Both the position numbers and the translations under genes were made by a program. A DNA stretch of 64,000 bases from Emticicia sp. CRIBPO (GTDB taxonomy: Bacteria; Bacteroidota; Bacteroidia; Cytophagales; Spirosomataceae). The notes beneath the pieces were generated by a model that worked only from the letters and a program-made list of their open reading frames with translations, was not told where the DNA came from and did not search any database. Positions 33,150-42,144 of this stretch are shown here, in pieces; positions within the stretch are counted from its first letter, which is position 1, and every line of letters begins with the position of its first letter. The stretch is taken from positions 248,001 to 312,000 of the forward strand of contig NZ_JAAAKV010000002.1 of NCBI RefSeq assembly GCF_009905725.1, in the 5' to 3' direction.

Positions 33150-33755
33150 ATGGAGCAAGGTAAAGCTATCATATTTTGTGCCCCTTCCGGATCCGGAAAA
33201 ACAACCCTCGTAAAGCATCTTTTAGAGGTAAACAATAACCTTGGCTTCTCTATTTCTGCCTGTACAAGAGACAAAAGAGGAAGAAACGAAGTACATGGAA
33301 AAGATTACTACTTTCTGAGTATAGAAGAATTCAATAAAAAAATTGATGAAAATGCCTTTGTGGAATGGGAAGAAGTGTATCCCGGAGGTTACTACGGCAC
33401 CTTGAAAACAGAGATCGAAAGACTATGGTCACAAGGCAAAAACGTCATTTTTGATGTGGATGTCAAAGGCGGACTGAGACTCAAAGAATATTTCGGAGAT
33501 CAGGCCCTGGCAATCTTCGTCAAGGTGCCGTCAATGGAAGAACTGGAAAAACGCCTGATCAACAGAGGTACGGAAACAGAAGAAAGCCTTTCTAAAAGAC
33601 TGTATAAAGTAAAATTTGAAATGGCTTTTCAAAACAGATTTGACGTGGTTTTACTCAATGATGACCTTGAGAGTTCTTTCAAGAAAACAGAAGATGTCTA
33701 CCAGTCATTTTGTGAGGGCACACTTCAGATTGACAAAAAGCCTTTGAATCTTTAA
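33150..33755 (+). CDS. gmk: Guanylate kinase
   Basis: A 201-residue kinase that phosphorylates GMP to GDP with ATP. The P-loop [16 protein letters not shown] is at the N-terminus, followed by the GMP-binding region with [20 protein letters not shown] and [15 protein letters not shown]. The lid motif is in [16 protein letters not shown]. Length is standard. It follows a terminator with only 16 bases between, so its promoter may lie upstream of or within the terminator. Confidence 0.95.
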   Translation: MEQGKAIIFCAPSGSGKTTLVKHLLEVNNNLGFSISACTRDKRGRNEVHGKDYYFLSIEEFNKKIDENAFVEWEEVYPGGYYGTLKTEIERLWSQGKNVIFDVDVKGGLRLKEYFGDQALAIFVKVPSMEELEKRLINRGTETEESLSKRLYKVKFEMAFQNRFDVVLLNDDLESSFKKTEDVYQSFCEGTLQIDKKPLNL

Positions 33756-33776
33756 GAAAGGGAGAACGGAAGAAGG

Positions 33777-33827
33777 AGGAAGGAAAACGGGAAATGCAGG
33801 CGGTTGTGCCTTCCTCATATTTCCCGT
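33777..33827 (+). other. Possible folded RNA element (crossing stems) between gmk and nadD
   Basis: Two complementary pairs occur in this 119-base gap. AGGAAGG (33777-33783) can pair with CCTTCCT (33809-33815), and ACGGGAAAT (33787-33795) can pair with ATTTCCCGT (33819-33827). The pairings cross, which would be an H-type pseudoknot, or they are alternatives. A small AGGC/GCCT hairpin lies inside. It is not followed by a T run. The purine-rich composition makes chance complementarity possible. Confidence 0.3.
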
Positions 33828-33874
33828 CAGTGAACATTCTATCACTCAATCATTCTATATTCAATCATTAATAA

Positions 33875-34447
33875 ATGAAGATCGGATTATTTTTTGGTTC
33901 ATTTAACCCTATTCATATCGGGCACCTGATTATAGCCAATACCATGGCCTGTAATTCAGACCTTGACCAGGTTTGGTTTATCGTTTCGCCGCAGAACCCT
34001 TTCAAGAAAAACAAGAGCCTTTTACATGAATTTGACAGGTACACCTTGGTTGAAAAAGCCATTGCTGACAACTTTAAGCTTAAAGTGAATGACGTAGAAT
34101 TCCATTTGCCCAAGCCATCTTATACCATAGACACGCTGGCCGTTATCTCTGAGAAAAACCCCGGACATGAATTTATCCTGATCATGGGGGAAGACAACCT
34201 GGTGCAGTTTGAAAACTGGAAAAACTATGAGAAGATTCTGGAGTATTATCAATTATATGTCTATCCAAGGCCCGAAACCGCTGAACACAACTTCAAAAAC
34301 CACCCGAAAGTAAAATTCATTGATGCTCCTTTGCTGGACATTTCGGCGACCTTTATCCGCAACAGTCTGAAAGAAGGCAAAAGCATCAAGTACATGGTCA
34401 CTGAAGAAGTCGAAGAATATATCCGCTGGAAAAAGCTTTATCAGTAA
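33875..34447 (+). CDS. nadD: Nicotinate-nucleotide adenylyltransferase
   Basis: A 190-residue enzyme that adenylylates nicotinate mononucleotide in NAD synthesis. The nucleotidyltransferase motif is GLFFGSFNPIHIGHLIIA with the HIGH box, and the second motif is LDISATFIRNSLKEG, matching the family ISSTxIR. The YTIDTLAV region and EFILIMGEDNLVQFENW also fit. Its last seven bases overlap the end of the convergent coaX gene. It lies downstream of gmk, from which a structured gap separates it. Confidence 0.94.
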   Translation: MKIGLFFGSFNPIHIGHLIIANTMACNSDLDQVWFIVSPQNPFKKNKSLLHEFDRYTLVEKAIADNFKLKVNDVEFHLPKPSYTIDTLAVISEKNPGHEFILIMGEDNLVQFENWKNYEKILEYYQLYVYPRPETAEHNFKNHPKVKFIDAPLLDISATFIRNSLKEGKSIKYMVTEEVEEYIRWKKLYQ

Positions 34448-35199
34448 TGATTCCCGTAAATGTACAGTCCGTCGAGGGTGAGGTTCTTGTCAACCTCATC
34501 GAACTCGTCATGAAGCGTGCTGATGACCGCAGAAAGACCTCCTGTGGCGACAACTACCGCCTCCCCTCCCATCTCCGCCTTAATCCTTTTCAGCAGGCCC
34601 CTGACCAGCCCGTCGTATCCGAATAAAATACCGGACCTGATAGAATGAAGTGAATTCCGTCCGATAACAGTCTCCGGCATTTCCAGTTTTACATCGGGAA
34701 GCAAAGAAGTATTTGAAAACAAAGACTTTACGGCAGTTCTCAGTCCCGGTGCTATGCAAACTCCCAGAATCTCAGAGTCTTTACTGACCATCGTAAAAGT
34801 GAGGGCCGTTCCGAAGTCCACAATAATGCAGTTATCTTTAAACCTGGTATAGGCCGAAAGGGCGTTGGCAAATAGATCTGCCCCCAGTTCATCTCCGTTT
34901 TCTATACTTATTTTCATCAAGCCGGATTTGACAGGAGACACAATAACAGGGGACACTCCCAAAAACCTATCACAGAAGCCGGTAAAGACTGGAGTCAGCG
35001 TTGGCACCACACTGCTGATCACGGCCTTGGAAAAACCACTTGCATCAAGATTATTCTCAAGAAAGAAATTCAGAAGCCTGTATTCGAAATAGACTGCATT
35101 TTCATTGGTCAGTGACCTGATCCTCAATGTTTTGGTCAGCTGACCTTCTCTGTAAATTCCGACAACAGTGTCCGTATTGCCAATGTCAAATACAATCAT
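34441..35199 (-). CDS. coaX: Type III pantothenate kinase
   Basis: A 252-residue kinase that phosphorylates pantothenate, the first step of coenzyme A synthesis. The N-terminal phosphate loop is FDIGNTDTVVGIYREGQ. NGDELGADLFANALSAY and CIIVDFGTALTFTMV form the actin-like ATPase core, and GVCIAPGLRTAVKSLF contains the substrate region. Type III enzymes are insensitive to CoA feedback and often need a monovalent cation. The gene is convergent with nadD with a seven-base overlap. Confidence 0.95.
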   Translation of the reverse strand: MIVFDIGNTDTVVGIYREGQLTKTLRIRSLTNENAVYFEYRLLNFFLENNLDASGFSKAVISSVVPTLTPVFTGFCDRFLGVSPVIVSPVKSGLMKISIENGDELGADLFANALSAYTRFKDNCIIVDFGTALTFTMVSKDSEILGVCIAPGLRTAVKSLFSNTSLLPDVKLEMPETVIGRNSLHSIRSGILFGYDGLVRGLLKRIKAEMGGEAVVVATGGLSAVISTLHDEFDEVDKNLTLDGLYIYGNHY

Positions 35200-35317
35200 G
35201 GTTTATTCATAAAACACGAAAATATAAATAAAAAGGGAAAAAGGCTTTATTTTTGCTCCAGAGATGTCAAGTAAATTAATTATTGACTCAAAACTTTTAG
35301 TTCTCGAAAAAAGGCTG

Positions 35318-35325
35318 TAAATTTG
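35318..35325 (+). promoter_or_regulatory. Candidate -7 box for the lipid-synthesis operon
   Basis: TAAATTTG matches TAnnTTTG and lies 19 bases upstream of the yceD ATG. A TTG at a suitable distance is not clear. Confidence 0.4.
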
Positions 35326-35344
35326 CAGCCTTTCTGTAAAAAGA

Positions 35345-35893
35345 ATGGGGAAGATTTTAACTAAATATGACATCAATATTCACGGGCTTGAAGAGAAAGT
35401 CCATGAGTTTGAATTTGAAGGATCCAAAGATTTCTTTGGTGCTTTTGAACAGGATATTATTGAGTCCGGTCAGTTCAGTGCAAAAGTCACTTTAGATAAA
35501 TCTACCACGATGATGAGGCTGGTTTTTGATATCAAGGGTATTTTGAACCTGGTTTGTGATCGTAGCCTGGAAGATTTTGAAGAACCTTTTTCGATTTCGG
35601 AAAAGTATATTTACAAATATGGAGACCGCAATGAGGTTATTTCCGATGAAATTGAAATAATTCCTTTCGGAACACCCAAAATTAACGTTTCACAACATAT
35701 ATTTGATTTTATAAGCCTTTCTGTTCCGATGAAAAAACTTCATCCGAGGTTCAGAAGTGAAGATGAGGATCCGGATGCTGAACTTTTGATTTACAGCGAC
35801 GAAGCATCTGAGAAGGCAAAAGAAAAAGAAAGTGATGCTGAGGCGTCAGATCCAAGATGGGCGGCTTTACTGAAGCTCAAGAACAAAGAATAA
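35345..35893 (+). CDS. YceD/DUF177 family protein
   Basis: A 182-residue protein of the DUF177 family, whose gene nearly always precedes rpmF. The recognisable core is ILNLVCDRSLEDFEEPFSIS and the C-terminal KKLHPRF with DPRWAALLKLKNKE. It has no signal peptide or membrane helix. The two cysteines of the C-x-C/C-R type are reduced to a single one (VCDR). Members have been linked to 23S rRNA maturation in plants and bacteria, but I cannot assign a reaction here. It is the first gene of a run through accC. Confidence 0.88.
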   Translation: MGKILTKYDINIHGLEEKVHEFEFEGSKDFFGAFEQDIIESGQFSAKVTLDKSTTMMRLVFDIKGILNLVCDRSLEDFEEPFSISEKYIYKYGDRNEVISDEIEIIPFGTPKINVSQHIFDFISLSVPMKKLHPRFRSEDEDPDAELLIYSDEASEKAKEKESDAEASDPRWAALLKLKNKE

Positions 35894-35928
35894 TTTAAGT
35901 ATATAAATAGAGTAAATTTTTTTCAGAT

Positions 35929-36120
35929 ATGGCACATCCTAAACGGAAAATATCAAAGACCAGGAGAGATAAACGCAGAACGCATGATGCTTTGACCACA
36001 AAACATCTGTCGGTAGATGCTACTACAGGTGAAGTTCACTTGCGTCACCATGCTCACGTTCACGAGGGTAACCTTTTTTATAAAGGTAAACTGGTAGTTG
36101 AAAATTACCAAAAAGCGTAA
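35929..36120 (+). CDS. rpmF: 50S ribosomal protein L32 (zinc-free form)
   Basis: A 63-residue ribosomal protein. The N-terminus MAHPKRKISKTRRDKRRTHD is diagnostic. The C-terminal part DATTGEVHLRHHAHVHEG replaces the two C-x-x-C pairs of the zinc-ribbon form, so no cysteine remains. It lies between yceD and plsX, the usual operon order, 35 bases after yceD and 39 bases before plsX. Confidence 0.96.
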   Translation: MAHPKRKISKTRRDKRRTHDALTTKHLSVDATTGEVHLRHHAHVHEGNLFYKGKLVVENYQKA

Positions 36121-36159
36121 TTTTACAAGAAATAAACCTCATATAATCAAACAGAACCT

Positions 36160-37104
36160 ATGTTGAAGATTGCTGTTGATGCAATGGGGGGAGACTTTGC
36201 TCCCAAAGCTGTTATTGAAGGTGCTATTATGGCGGCTAAATTGCTGCCAAAAGAGTACAAAATTGTATTAATAGGGAGACAAGATGCTATGCTTGATGTC
36301 CTGCATAACCTTGATTATCCTGCGGGATTAATCGAAATGGTTTATGCTCCGGACGTTATTGAAATGCACGAGCATCCTACAAGAGCTTTTTCTCAAAAAC
36401 CCAATTCCAGTATCGGAGTTGGGTTTAAACTTTTAAAGGAAAATCAGGTTCAGGCTTTCTGCAGTGCCGGTAATACCGGGGCTATGATGGTGGGTTCGCT
36501 GTTTACTTTAAGAACTTTTGGTAACATCCAGAGGCCCCCAATCGCAGGCTATTTTCCTTTGAAAAACGGAAAATACAGCCTTATGCTTGATATTGGTGCC
36601 AATGCCGACTGTAAGCCTGAAGTGTTGATGCAATTTGCTGAGTTAGGATCCCTTTATGCAAAATTCGCTTTCGGAATAGATAAACCGAAAGTCGGACTGT
36701 TGAATATCGGTGAAGAAGAACAGAAAGGTTCTTCTGTGGCTCAGGCAACCCATCAGCTACTTAAAACCAACAAAAAAATTAACTTCGTCGGTAATATTGA
36801 AGGACGGGATATGTTTGACGGCAAAGCGGATGTCATGGTGACTGACGGCTTTACAGGCAATATCATCTTCAAAATGGGAGAATCTCTCTATGATTATGCC
36901 GCCACCCAGGACATTAAAGACCCTCTGATAGACAGGATGAACTATGAGGTAACCGGAGGAAGCCCCATTATTGGCGTGAAAGGCAATGTGATTGTAGCCC
37001 ACGGGATTTCTTCTCCGCTGGCTATCCAGAACATGATCCTTTTAGCCAAAAAACAGATCGAGTCAGAAGTAACCCAAAAAATATCCGAAGCTTTCGAGGA
37101 TTGA
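36160..37104 (+). CDS. plsX: Phosphate acyltransferase PlsX
   Basis: A 314-residue enzyme that converts acyl-ACP to acyl-phosphate for phospholipid synthesis. MLKIAVDAMGGDFAPKAVIE is the conserved start. The motifs CSAGNTGAMMVGSLFTL, ADCKPEVLMQFAELG, MVTDGFTGNIIFKMGE and VKGNVIVAHG follow. It acts at the inner membrane surface before PlsY/PlsC. The gene is followed by fabH after 33 bases. Confidence 0.96.
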   Translation: MLKIAVDAMGGDFAPKAVIEGAIMAAKLLPKEYKIVLIGRQDAMLDVLHNLDYPAGLIEMVYAPDVIEMHEHPTRAFSQKPNSSIGVGFKLLKENQVQAFCSAGNTGAMMVGSLFTLRTFGNIQRPPIAGYFPLKNGKYSLMLDIGANADCKPEVLMQFAELGSLYAKFAFGIDKPKVGLLNIGEEEQKGSSVAQATHQLLKTNKKINFVGNIEGRDMFDGKADVMVTDGFTGNIIFKMGESLYDYAATQDIKDPLIDRMNYEVTGGSPIIGVKGNVIVAHGISSPLAIQNMILLAKKQIESEVTQKISEAFED

Positions 37105-37137
37105 AAATCACGCTGAAATCAGCGACAACAAAACGAT

Positions 37138-38124
37138 ATGAGATTAAGAGCAGCTATAACAGGAGTTCACGGCTATGTTCCGGAGGATGTCCTTACCAAT
37201 GCAGATTTAGAAAAAATTGTTGATACCAATGATGAATGGATTACCAGTCGAACCGGAATTAAACAAAGACATATTTTAAAAGGCGAAGGTTTAGGAACTT
37301 CATTTATGGCTGCTGAAGCTGTAAGAGGCTTGTTAAAGAAGACATCCATTGATCCTAAGGAGGTTGATCTGGTGATCTGTGCAACTGTTACTCCTGATTA
37401 TCTTTTCCCTTCGACGGCCAACCTGGTTTGCACACAGGTAGGTATTCCAAGTGTTGGTAGTTTTGATATCCTGGCAGCTTGTTCAGGATTTATTTATGCC
37501 CTTTCTGTTGGTGCTCAGTTCATTGAGGCCGGCACATACAAAAAAGTAATTGTAATTGGTGGAGACAAAATGTCGTCCATTATAGATTATACAGACAGAA
37601 CCACCTGTGTTCTTTTCGGTGACGGTGCCGGTGCGGTAATGCTCGAACCGACTACTGAAGAAAACGGGCTGATGGACTTCCTTCTTCATTCTGACGGAAC
37701 TGGCGAAAACCATCTGATCATGAAAGGCGGCGGAAGTAAAAACCCGGCCAGCCATCAGACCATCGACAATCGCTGGCATTACATCAGCCAGGAAGGTCCG
37801 CAGGTATTCAAATTTGCAGTGACCAAAATGGCAGACGCCGCTGCAGAGATCATGAACCGTAACCACCTGACAGGCGACGACGTCACCTGGCTGGTTCCTC
37901 ATCAGGCCAATAAGCGTATCATCGACGCAACGGCCAACCGCATGGAAATCGGACCTGAGAAAGTAATGATGAACATTCAGAATTACGGAAATACCACTGC
38001 CGGAACCATCCCATTGTGTTTATTCGATTATGAATCGCAGCTGAAAAAAGGAGATAATCTTATATTAGCGGCTTTCGGAGGTGGATTTACATGGGGTTCA
38101 GCATTCCTGAAGTGGGCATACTAA
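37138..38124 (+). CDS. fabH: Beta-ketoacyl-ACP synthase III
   Basis: A 328-residue condensing enzyme that starts fatty acid synthesis from acyl-CoA and malonyl-ACP. The catalytic cysteine is in [16 protein letters not shown], the histidine in [13 protein letters not shown] and the asparagine in [15 protein letters not shown]. The N-terminus contains [15 protein letters not shown]. Length is typical. The chain type (straight or branched primer) cannot be told from the sequence; Cytophagales commonly make branched acids. Confidence 0.96.
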   Translation: MRLRAAITGVHGYVPEDVLTNADLEKIVDTNDEWITSRTGIKQRHILKGEGLGTSFMAAEAVRGLLKKTSIDPKEVDLVICATVTPDYLFPSTANLVCTQVGIPSVGSFDILAACSGFIYALSVGAQFIEAGTYKKVIVIGGDKMSSIIDYTDRTTCVLFGDGAGAVMLEPTTEENGLMDFLLHSDGTGENHLIMKGGGSKNPASHQTIDNRWHYISQEGPQVFKFAVTKMADAAAEIMNRNHLTGDDVTWLVPHQANKRIIDATANRMEIGPEKVMMNIQNYGNTTAGTIPLCLFDYESQLKKGDNLILAAFGGGFTWGSAFLKWAY

Positions 38125-38144
38125 AAATAAAATTCATGGGTAAT

Positions 38145-38819
38145 ATGAAAAAAATTATTCTGGTTAGTTTGCTGATCGCTTTTGGAATTTCAGCTTCAGC
38201 TCAAAAATTCAGGGTGTTTAACCAATTATCGCTTGATTACACTTTCTCTCAGAAACACCTTTCTCCGGATGTACAGATCGGACAGGCTCTCCAAATCGGC
38301 AACCGGTTTCCGGTAAGGTTTTCAACAGCCATCAAATTCACCGGTGATATCGTTAAAAAAGGGAACATTCCTAATATAGATTCAAAGAAGGACAGTTATA
38401 TCATGCTGACAAAAGCCAATTTCAGCCCTTCTTTAAGCATCCCGATCGGGGTGGAATACGGGTATCGTAAACTATCTTTAGGGGTGTCTGTTGATATTAT
38501 CGGTATTAACTTCGGCAAAGGTCTGGACTCTTTAAATTATACGATAGAAGAAGCCGGCTCAGCAGACCTCAAGGGACTGGAGACCTCTCCCAACAGGTTT
38601 AACTTTATTTTCTCCAAATCCTCCAATAAGGCTCTTGACGCTACTATTTACCTGGCCTATACCTACAACGACTCTTTCACATTCAGATTTGGTATTTGCA
38701 AACAGGATGTCCTGTACCAATCCTTTACTACGGTTAAAAGCCAAAGTAAGAAGTTTGAAAAATTTGGTTTTGATGAAATAAAACCATTTATCGGATTAAG
38801 ATTTAATATTGAAAAATAA
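38145..38819 (+). CDS. Hypothetical exported protein inserted in the lipid operon
   Basis: A 224-residue protein. The ATG at 38145 (MKKIILVSLLIAFGISASAQ) gives a clean signal peptide; the ATG at 38136 is also possible. The longer open frame overlapping fabH is not needed. The mature part alternates as beta strands (FRVFNQLSLDYTFSQ, LSIPIGVEYGYRKLSLGVS, IKPFIGLRFNIEK) and ends in an aromatic strand, consistent with a small outer-membrane barrel. It has no known motif. It lies 20 bases after fabH and 9 bases before efp, so it is embedded in the operon. Confidence 0.6.
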   Translation: MKKIILVSLLIAFGISASAQKFRVFNQLSLDYTFSQKHLSPDVQIGQALQIGNRFPVRFSTAIKFTGDIVKKGNIPNIDSKKDSYIMLTKANFSPSLSIPIGVEYGYRKLSLGVSVDIIGINFGKGLDSLNYTIEEAGSADLKGLETSPNRFNFIFSKSSNKALDATIYLAYTYNDSFTFRFGICKQDVLYQSFTTVKSQSKKFEKFGFDEIKPFIGLRFNIEK

Positions 38820-38828
38820 CATATTTTT

Positions 38829-39398
38829 ATGGCAACAACAGCAGATTTCAGAAATGGCCTGGCTTTAGAGTGGAACAATGATTTGTATATCATCGTTGAA
38901 TTCCAGCACGTAAAACCTGGTAAAGGCGGGGCATTTGTAAGAACGAAACTGAAAAACATCAAAACCGGCAGAGTTTTAGACAATACTTTCACCGCCGGTG
39001 AAAAAGTAACTACAGCCAGAATTGAGAAAAGACCGTTCCAGTATCTATATAGCGACGATATGGGATACAATTTCATGAACAATGAGACTTTTGAACAGAT
39101 CAGTCTTCCGGAATCTATGGTTCCTCAGTACGACCTGATGAAAGAAGGATCAACGATAGACATCCTGGTTCACTCCGAGACAGAAACGCCACTTTCAGTT
39201 GAAATGCCGGCTTACGTTGATCTGAGAATCAGCTACACAGAGCCAGGTATTAAAGGTGACTCTGCCAACAACTCGATGAAAGCAGCAAAAGTAGAAACCG
39301 GAGCGAACATCAAGGTGCCTTTGTTTATCGAAAACGATGAGCTGATCAGGGTGAATACTACAACTTATGAATATGATTCGCGGGTAAAAGAGAAATAA
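38829..39398 (+). CDS. efp: Elongation factor P
   Basis: A 189-residue translation factor that relieves ribosome stalling at proline runs. The modified lysine is expected in the loop HVKPGKGGAFVRTKLKNI at about residues 32-37. The three beta-barrel domains and the ending IKVPLFIENDELIRVNTTT with EYDSRVKEK are standard. Its place between the fatty acid genes and accB is common in Bacteroidota. It is 9 bases downstream of the hypothetical envelope gene. Confidence 0.96.
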   Translation: MATTADFRNGLALEWNNDLYIIVEFQHVKPGKGGAFVRTKLKNIKTGRVLDNTFTAGEKVTTARIEKRPFQYLYSDDMGYNFMNNETFEQISLPESMVPQYDLMKEGSTIDILVHSETETPLSVEMPAYVDLRISYTEPGIKGDSANNSMKAAKVETGANIKVPLFIENDELIRVNTTTYEYDSRVKEK

Positions 39399-39488
39399 TC
39401 ATACCCCGAAGCAAAAAAATAAATAATTGGTTGCATGAATGTAAATATATACATTTGTGATGCCTTTAAACCTAAAGTACTTAAGCAA

Positions 39489-39971
39489 ATGGATACTAGA
39501 GAAATTCAGAAATTAATCGATTTTATCTCCAAATCAGACCTTAACGAGGTTAATATTGAAACTGCGGAGTTAAAACTTCAGATCAAAAGAAATCACACGG
39601 CTTCAGTTCAGTACACCAGTATTCCTCTTGAAGCTCCGGTATATCATCAAAGACCTGCTGAAGCTCCTGCTGCTTCATCTGCTCCGGCTGAAGCTCCTGC
39701 CCAGCCTGTTCAAAAAGAAACGGCTTCAAACCTTATCGAAATCAAATCTCCGATGATCGGTACATTCTACAGATCTGCCGGACCGGGTAAGCCGAATTTC
39801 ACTGAAGTAGGTGATGAGGTGAAATCAGGTAAGGTCATCTGTATCATTGAAGCTATGAAGCTGTTCAATGAGATCGAATCTGAAATTTCAGGTAAAATTG
39901 TTAAAATATTAGTTGAAGATGCCACTCCGGTTGAATTCGACCAACCATTATTCCTTGTAGATCCTTCTTGA
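39489..39971 (+). CDS. accB: Biotin carboxyl carrier protein of acetyl-CoA carboxylase
   Basis: I use the ATG at 39489 (MDTREIQKLIDFISKSDLNE), which matches AccB N-termini, rather than the upstream in-frame ATG at 39435. The result is 160 residues. A Pro/Ala-rich hinge (about residues 52-78) leads to the biotinyl domain, with the biotinylated lysine in CIIEAMKLFNEIE. It carries carboxybiotin between AccC and the carboxyltransferase. accC follows after 48 bases; accA and accD are not in the window. Confidence 0.95.
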   Translation: MDTREIQKLIDFISKSDLNEVNIETAELKLQIKRNHTASVQYTSIPLEAPVYHQRPAEAPAASSAPAEAPAQPVQKETASNLIEIKSPMIGTFYRSAGPGKPNFTEVGDEVKSGKVICIIEAMKLFNEIESEISGKIVKILVEDATPVEFDQPLFLVDPS

Positions 39972-40019
39972 TAAAGCAGGATTTTTATTCTTATAATAAA
40001 CACATAAAGGAAGAATGTT

Positions 40020-41363
40020 ATGTTTAAAAAAATACTAATTGCAAACCGTGGTGAGATTGCCCTGAGAATCATCAGGACCTGCAGAGAAATGGGCATTAAA
40101 ACTGTGGCCGTTTATTCTACAGCTGATAAAGAAAGTTTGCACGTCCGTTTTGCAGATGAAGCCGTTTGTATCGGTCCTCCCTCAAGCAAACAATCTTATC
40201 TGAATATTCCAAGCATTATTTCGGCAGCCGAAATCACGAATGCTGATGCGATACACCCTGGCTATGGTTTTTTATCTGAAAATGCCGAGTTTTCGAGAAT
40301 CTGTGAAGATTACGGTATCAAATTCATCGGGGCTTCTGCCGAGCAGATCAACCAGATGGGCGATAAAGCCACTGCCAAAGCTACAATGATCAAAGCCGGT
40401 GTGCCTGTTATTCCAGGTTCCAAAGGCCTTTTATCTTCTGTGGAAGAAGGTATCAAAATAGCCAATCAGATAGGTTACCCTGTCATCATCAAAGCAACCG
40501 CCGGTGGTGGTGGCAGAGGGATGAGGATCATCAGGGAAGATGCTGAGTTTCAGAAAATGTGGGACGATGCCAAAATGGAATCAGGTGCTGCCTTCGGAAA
40601 CGATGGCCTTTACCTCGAAAAATTTGTAGAAGAACCACGTCACATCGAAATTCAGATCGTAGGTGATCAGTTCGGTAAGGTATGTCACCTCTCTGAGAGA
40701 GACTGCTCTATCCAGAGACGTCACCAGAAGCTGGTGGAAGAAACGCCTTCACCGGTAGTGAGCCCTGAATTGAGAGAAAGAATGGGGCAGGCGGCTATTG
40801 CCGGTGCTGCAGCCATTAAATACGAAGGAGCCGGAACCGTCGAGTTCCTGGTAGATAAAAACGGGGATTTTTATTTCATGGAAATGAATACCCGTATCCA
40901 GGTAGAGCACCCGATTACTGAAGAAGTAACCGACTTTGACCTGATCAAAGAACAAATCAAAGTAGCTGCCGGTATTCCGATTTCCGGTCAGAACTATACT
41001 CCGAAAATGTTCTCCATGGAATGTCGTATTAATGCAGAAGATCCTAAAAACGGTTTCAGACCATCACCGGGAACCATCACCCAGATGCACCTTCCGGGTG
41101 GACACGGTGTTCGTGTGGATAGCCATGTTTATGCAGGATATACCATTCCTCCTAATTATGATTCAATGATTGCCAAACTGATCGTTACGGCAAGAAGCAG
41201 AGAGGAAGTCATCGTCAGGATGAAAAGAGCCCTGCAGGAGTTTTTCATCCAGGGAGTTAAAACCACGATTCCATTCCACCTTAAACTGATGGAGGATGAG
41301 CAATTCAGATCCGGCAAGTTTACTACTGCGTTTCTCGATACTTTTGATTTCAGTGATCTATAA
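40020..41363 (+). CDS. accC: Acetyl-CoA carboxylase, biotin carboxylase subunit
   Basis: A 447-residue ATP-grasp enzyme that carboxylates the biotin on AccB with bicarbonate. The motifs [39 protein letters not shown], the glycine loop [14 protein letters not shown] and [17 protein letters not shown] are all present. A terminator directly follows. This closes the yceD-to-accC operon. Confidence 0.97.
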   Translation: MFKKILIANRGEIALRIIRTCREMGIKTVAVYSTADKESLHVRFADEAVCIGPPSSKQSYLNIPSIISAAEITNADAIHPGYGFLSENAEFSRICEDYGIKFIGASAEQINQMGDKATAKATMIKAGVPVIPGSKGLLSSVEEGIKIANQIGYPVIIKATAGGGGRGMRIIREDAEFQKMWDDAKMESGAAFGNDGLYLEKFVEEPRHIEIQIVGDQFGKVCHLSERDCSIQRRHQKLVEETPSPVVSPELRERMGQAAIAGAAAIKYEGAGTVEFLVDKNGDFYFMEMNTRIQVEHPITEEVTDFDLIKEQIKVAAGIPISGQNYTPKMFSMECRINAEDPKNGFRPSPGTITQMHLPGGHGVRVDSHVYAGYTIPPNYDSMIAKLIVTARSREEVIVRMKRALQEFFIQGVKTTIPFHLKLMEDEQFRSGKFTTAFLDTFDFSDL

Positions 41364-41395
41364 AAAAAACCGGAGCGTTAAGCTCCGGTTTTTTT
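41363..41395. terminator. Terminator between accC and gtrA
   Basis: The stem ACCGGAGC pairs with GCTCCGGT around GTTAA, with A and T runs on either side. It sits between convergent genes and should work both ways. Confidence 0.9.
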
Positions 41396-41906
41396 ATGCC
41401 TCTTTATCCTGATCTGCCCTGCTGAAAAATCTCGTTAAAAACCTGTTAAATAAATCCGTCTTCTTAAACGTGAAGGTTTTGTGTGAAACGTAATTAAACA
41501 CAAAACTGGCCCCCATCCCGAAAAAGTGGGAAAAAAGCTTAAAAGTATCTATCTCTTTATCGGAAACATAAAAAGGAATGGTGTCCATTCCGGTAATCTT
41601 CTGTAAACTAAGCAGGCAAATCCCTGATCCATAAACAGTTATAAGGCCTGAAAACAGGGAAACAATAATGTATTTTAAAATCCTGTTCCTGATTTTCCCG
41701 TTATTATCAGACGTAAAAGAATATCTGTTAATCAGGAAGAAAGTAGTGAGGAACGCAATGAAATAACCCAGTCCGATAGAACTTATATATGTCAGGTTAA
41801 ACATTTTCTGTGAAGCAGAACTCACAACAAGCTGTGTACCAACCCCTATCAGAGCAACAAAAAAATAAGATATCAGACTCTTATCTACCTTAAAATTAAT
41901 CTTCAT
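41394..41906 (-). CDS. GtrA family membrane protein
   Basis: A 170-residue inner-membrane protein with four predicted helices (about 12-30, 38-56, 76-98 and 117-137). The sequence YFVALIGVGTQLVVSSASQ, GLGYFIAFLTTFFLINRYSF and HFFGMGASFVFNYVSHKTFT match GtrA, which is often associated with moving or modifying lipid-linked sugars. The charged C-terminal tail is cytoplasmic. A -7 box TAGATTTG with a TTG 25 bases upstream lies before it. The substrate is unknown. Confidence 0.85.
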   Translation of the reverse strand: MKINFKVDKSLISYFFVALIGVGTQLVVSSASQKMFNLTYISSIGLGYFIAFLTTFFLINRYSFTSDNNGKIRNRILKYIIVSLFSGLITVYGSGICLLSLQKITGMDTIPFYVSDKEIDTFKLFSHFFGMGASFVFNYVSHKTFTFKKTDLFNRFLTRFFSRADQDKEA

Positions 41907-41986
41907 ACAAATAAAAACGGCCTTTCTGACAATAGGTTGATAGTGCAGACAAGAAAGAACACTTTATGGTTAAATAATAAAAGACA

Positions 41987-42022
41987 CAAATCTAAAAAAT
42001 AAATAAAGCATATCCTATCCAA
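41987..42022 (-). promoter_or_regulatory. Candidate promoter of gtrA
   Basis: On the minus strand TTG (42022-42020) is followed after 25 bases by TAGATTTG (41994-41987), a full -7 match. The start codon is 80 bases downstream. Confidence 0.45.
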
Positions 42023-42084
42023 GTATCTGTCTCTCAGATATTTTTTTATTTTGCGGAGCTCTCCTGTCTATAGTAATACTCAAT

Positions 42085-42120
42085 TTGCCACGGTACTTTA
42101 GGGAAGGTTTTTTATCTTTG
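42085..42120 (+). promoter_or_regulatory. Candidate promoter of the UvrD-type helicase gene
   Basis: TTG (42085-42087) precedes TATCTTTG (42113-42120), a full -7 match, with 25 bases between. The GTG start is 24 bases downstream. Confidence 0.5.
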
Positions 42121-42144
42121 TATAAATTTTAAAACAGTTTTCGT

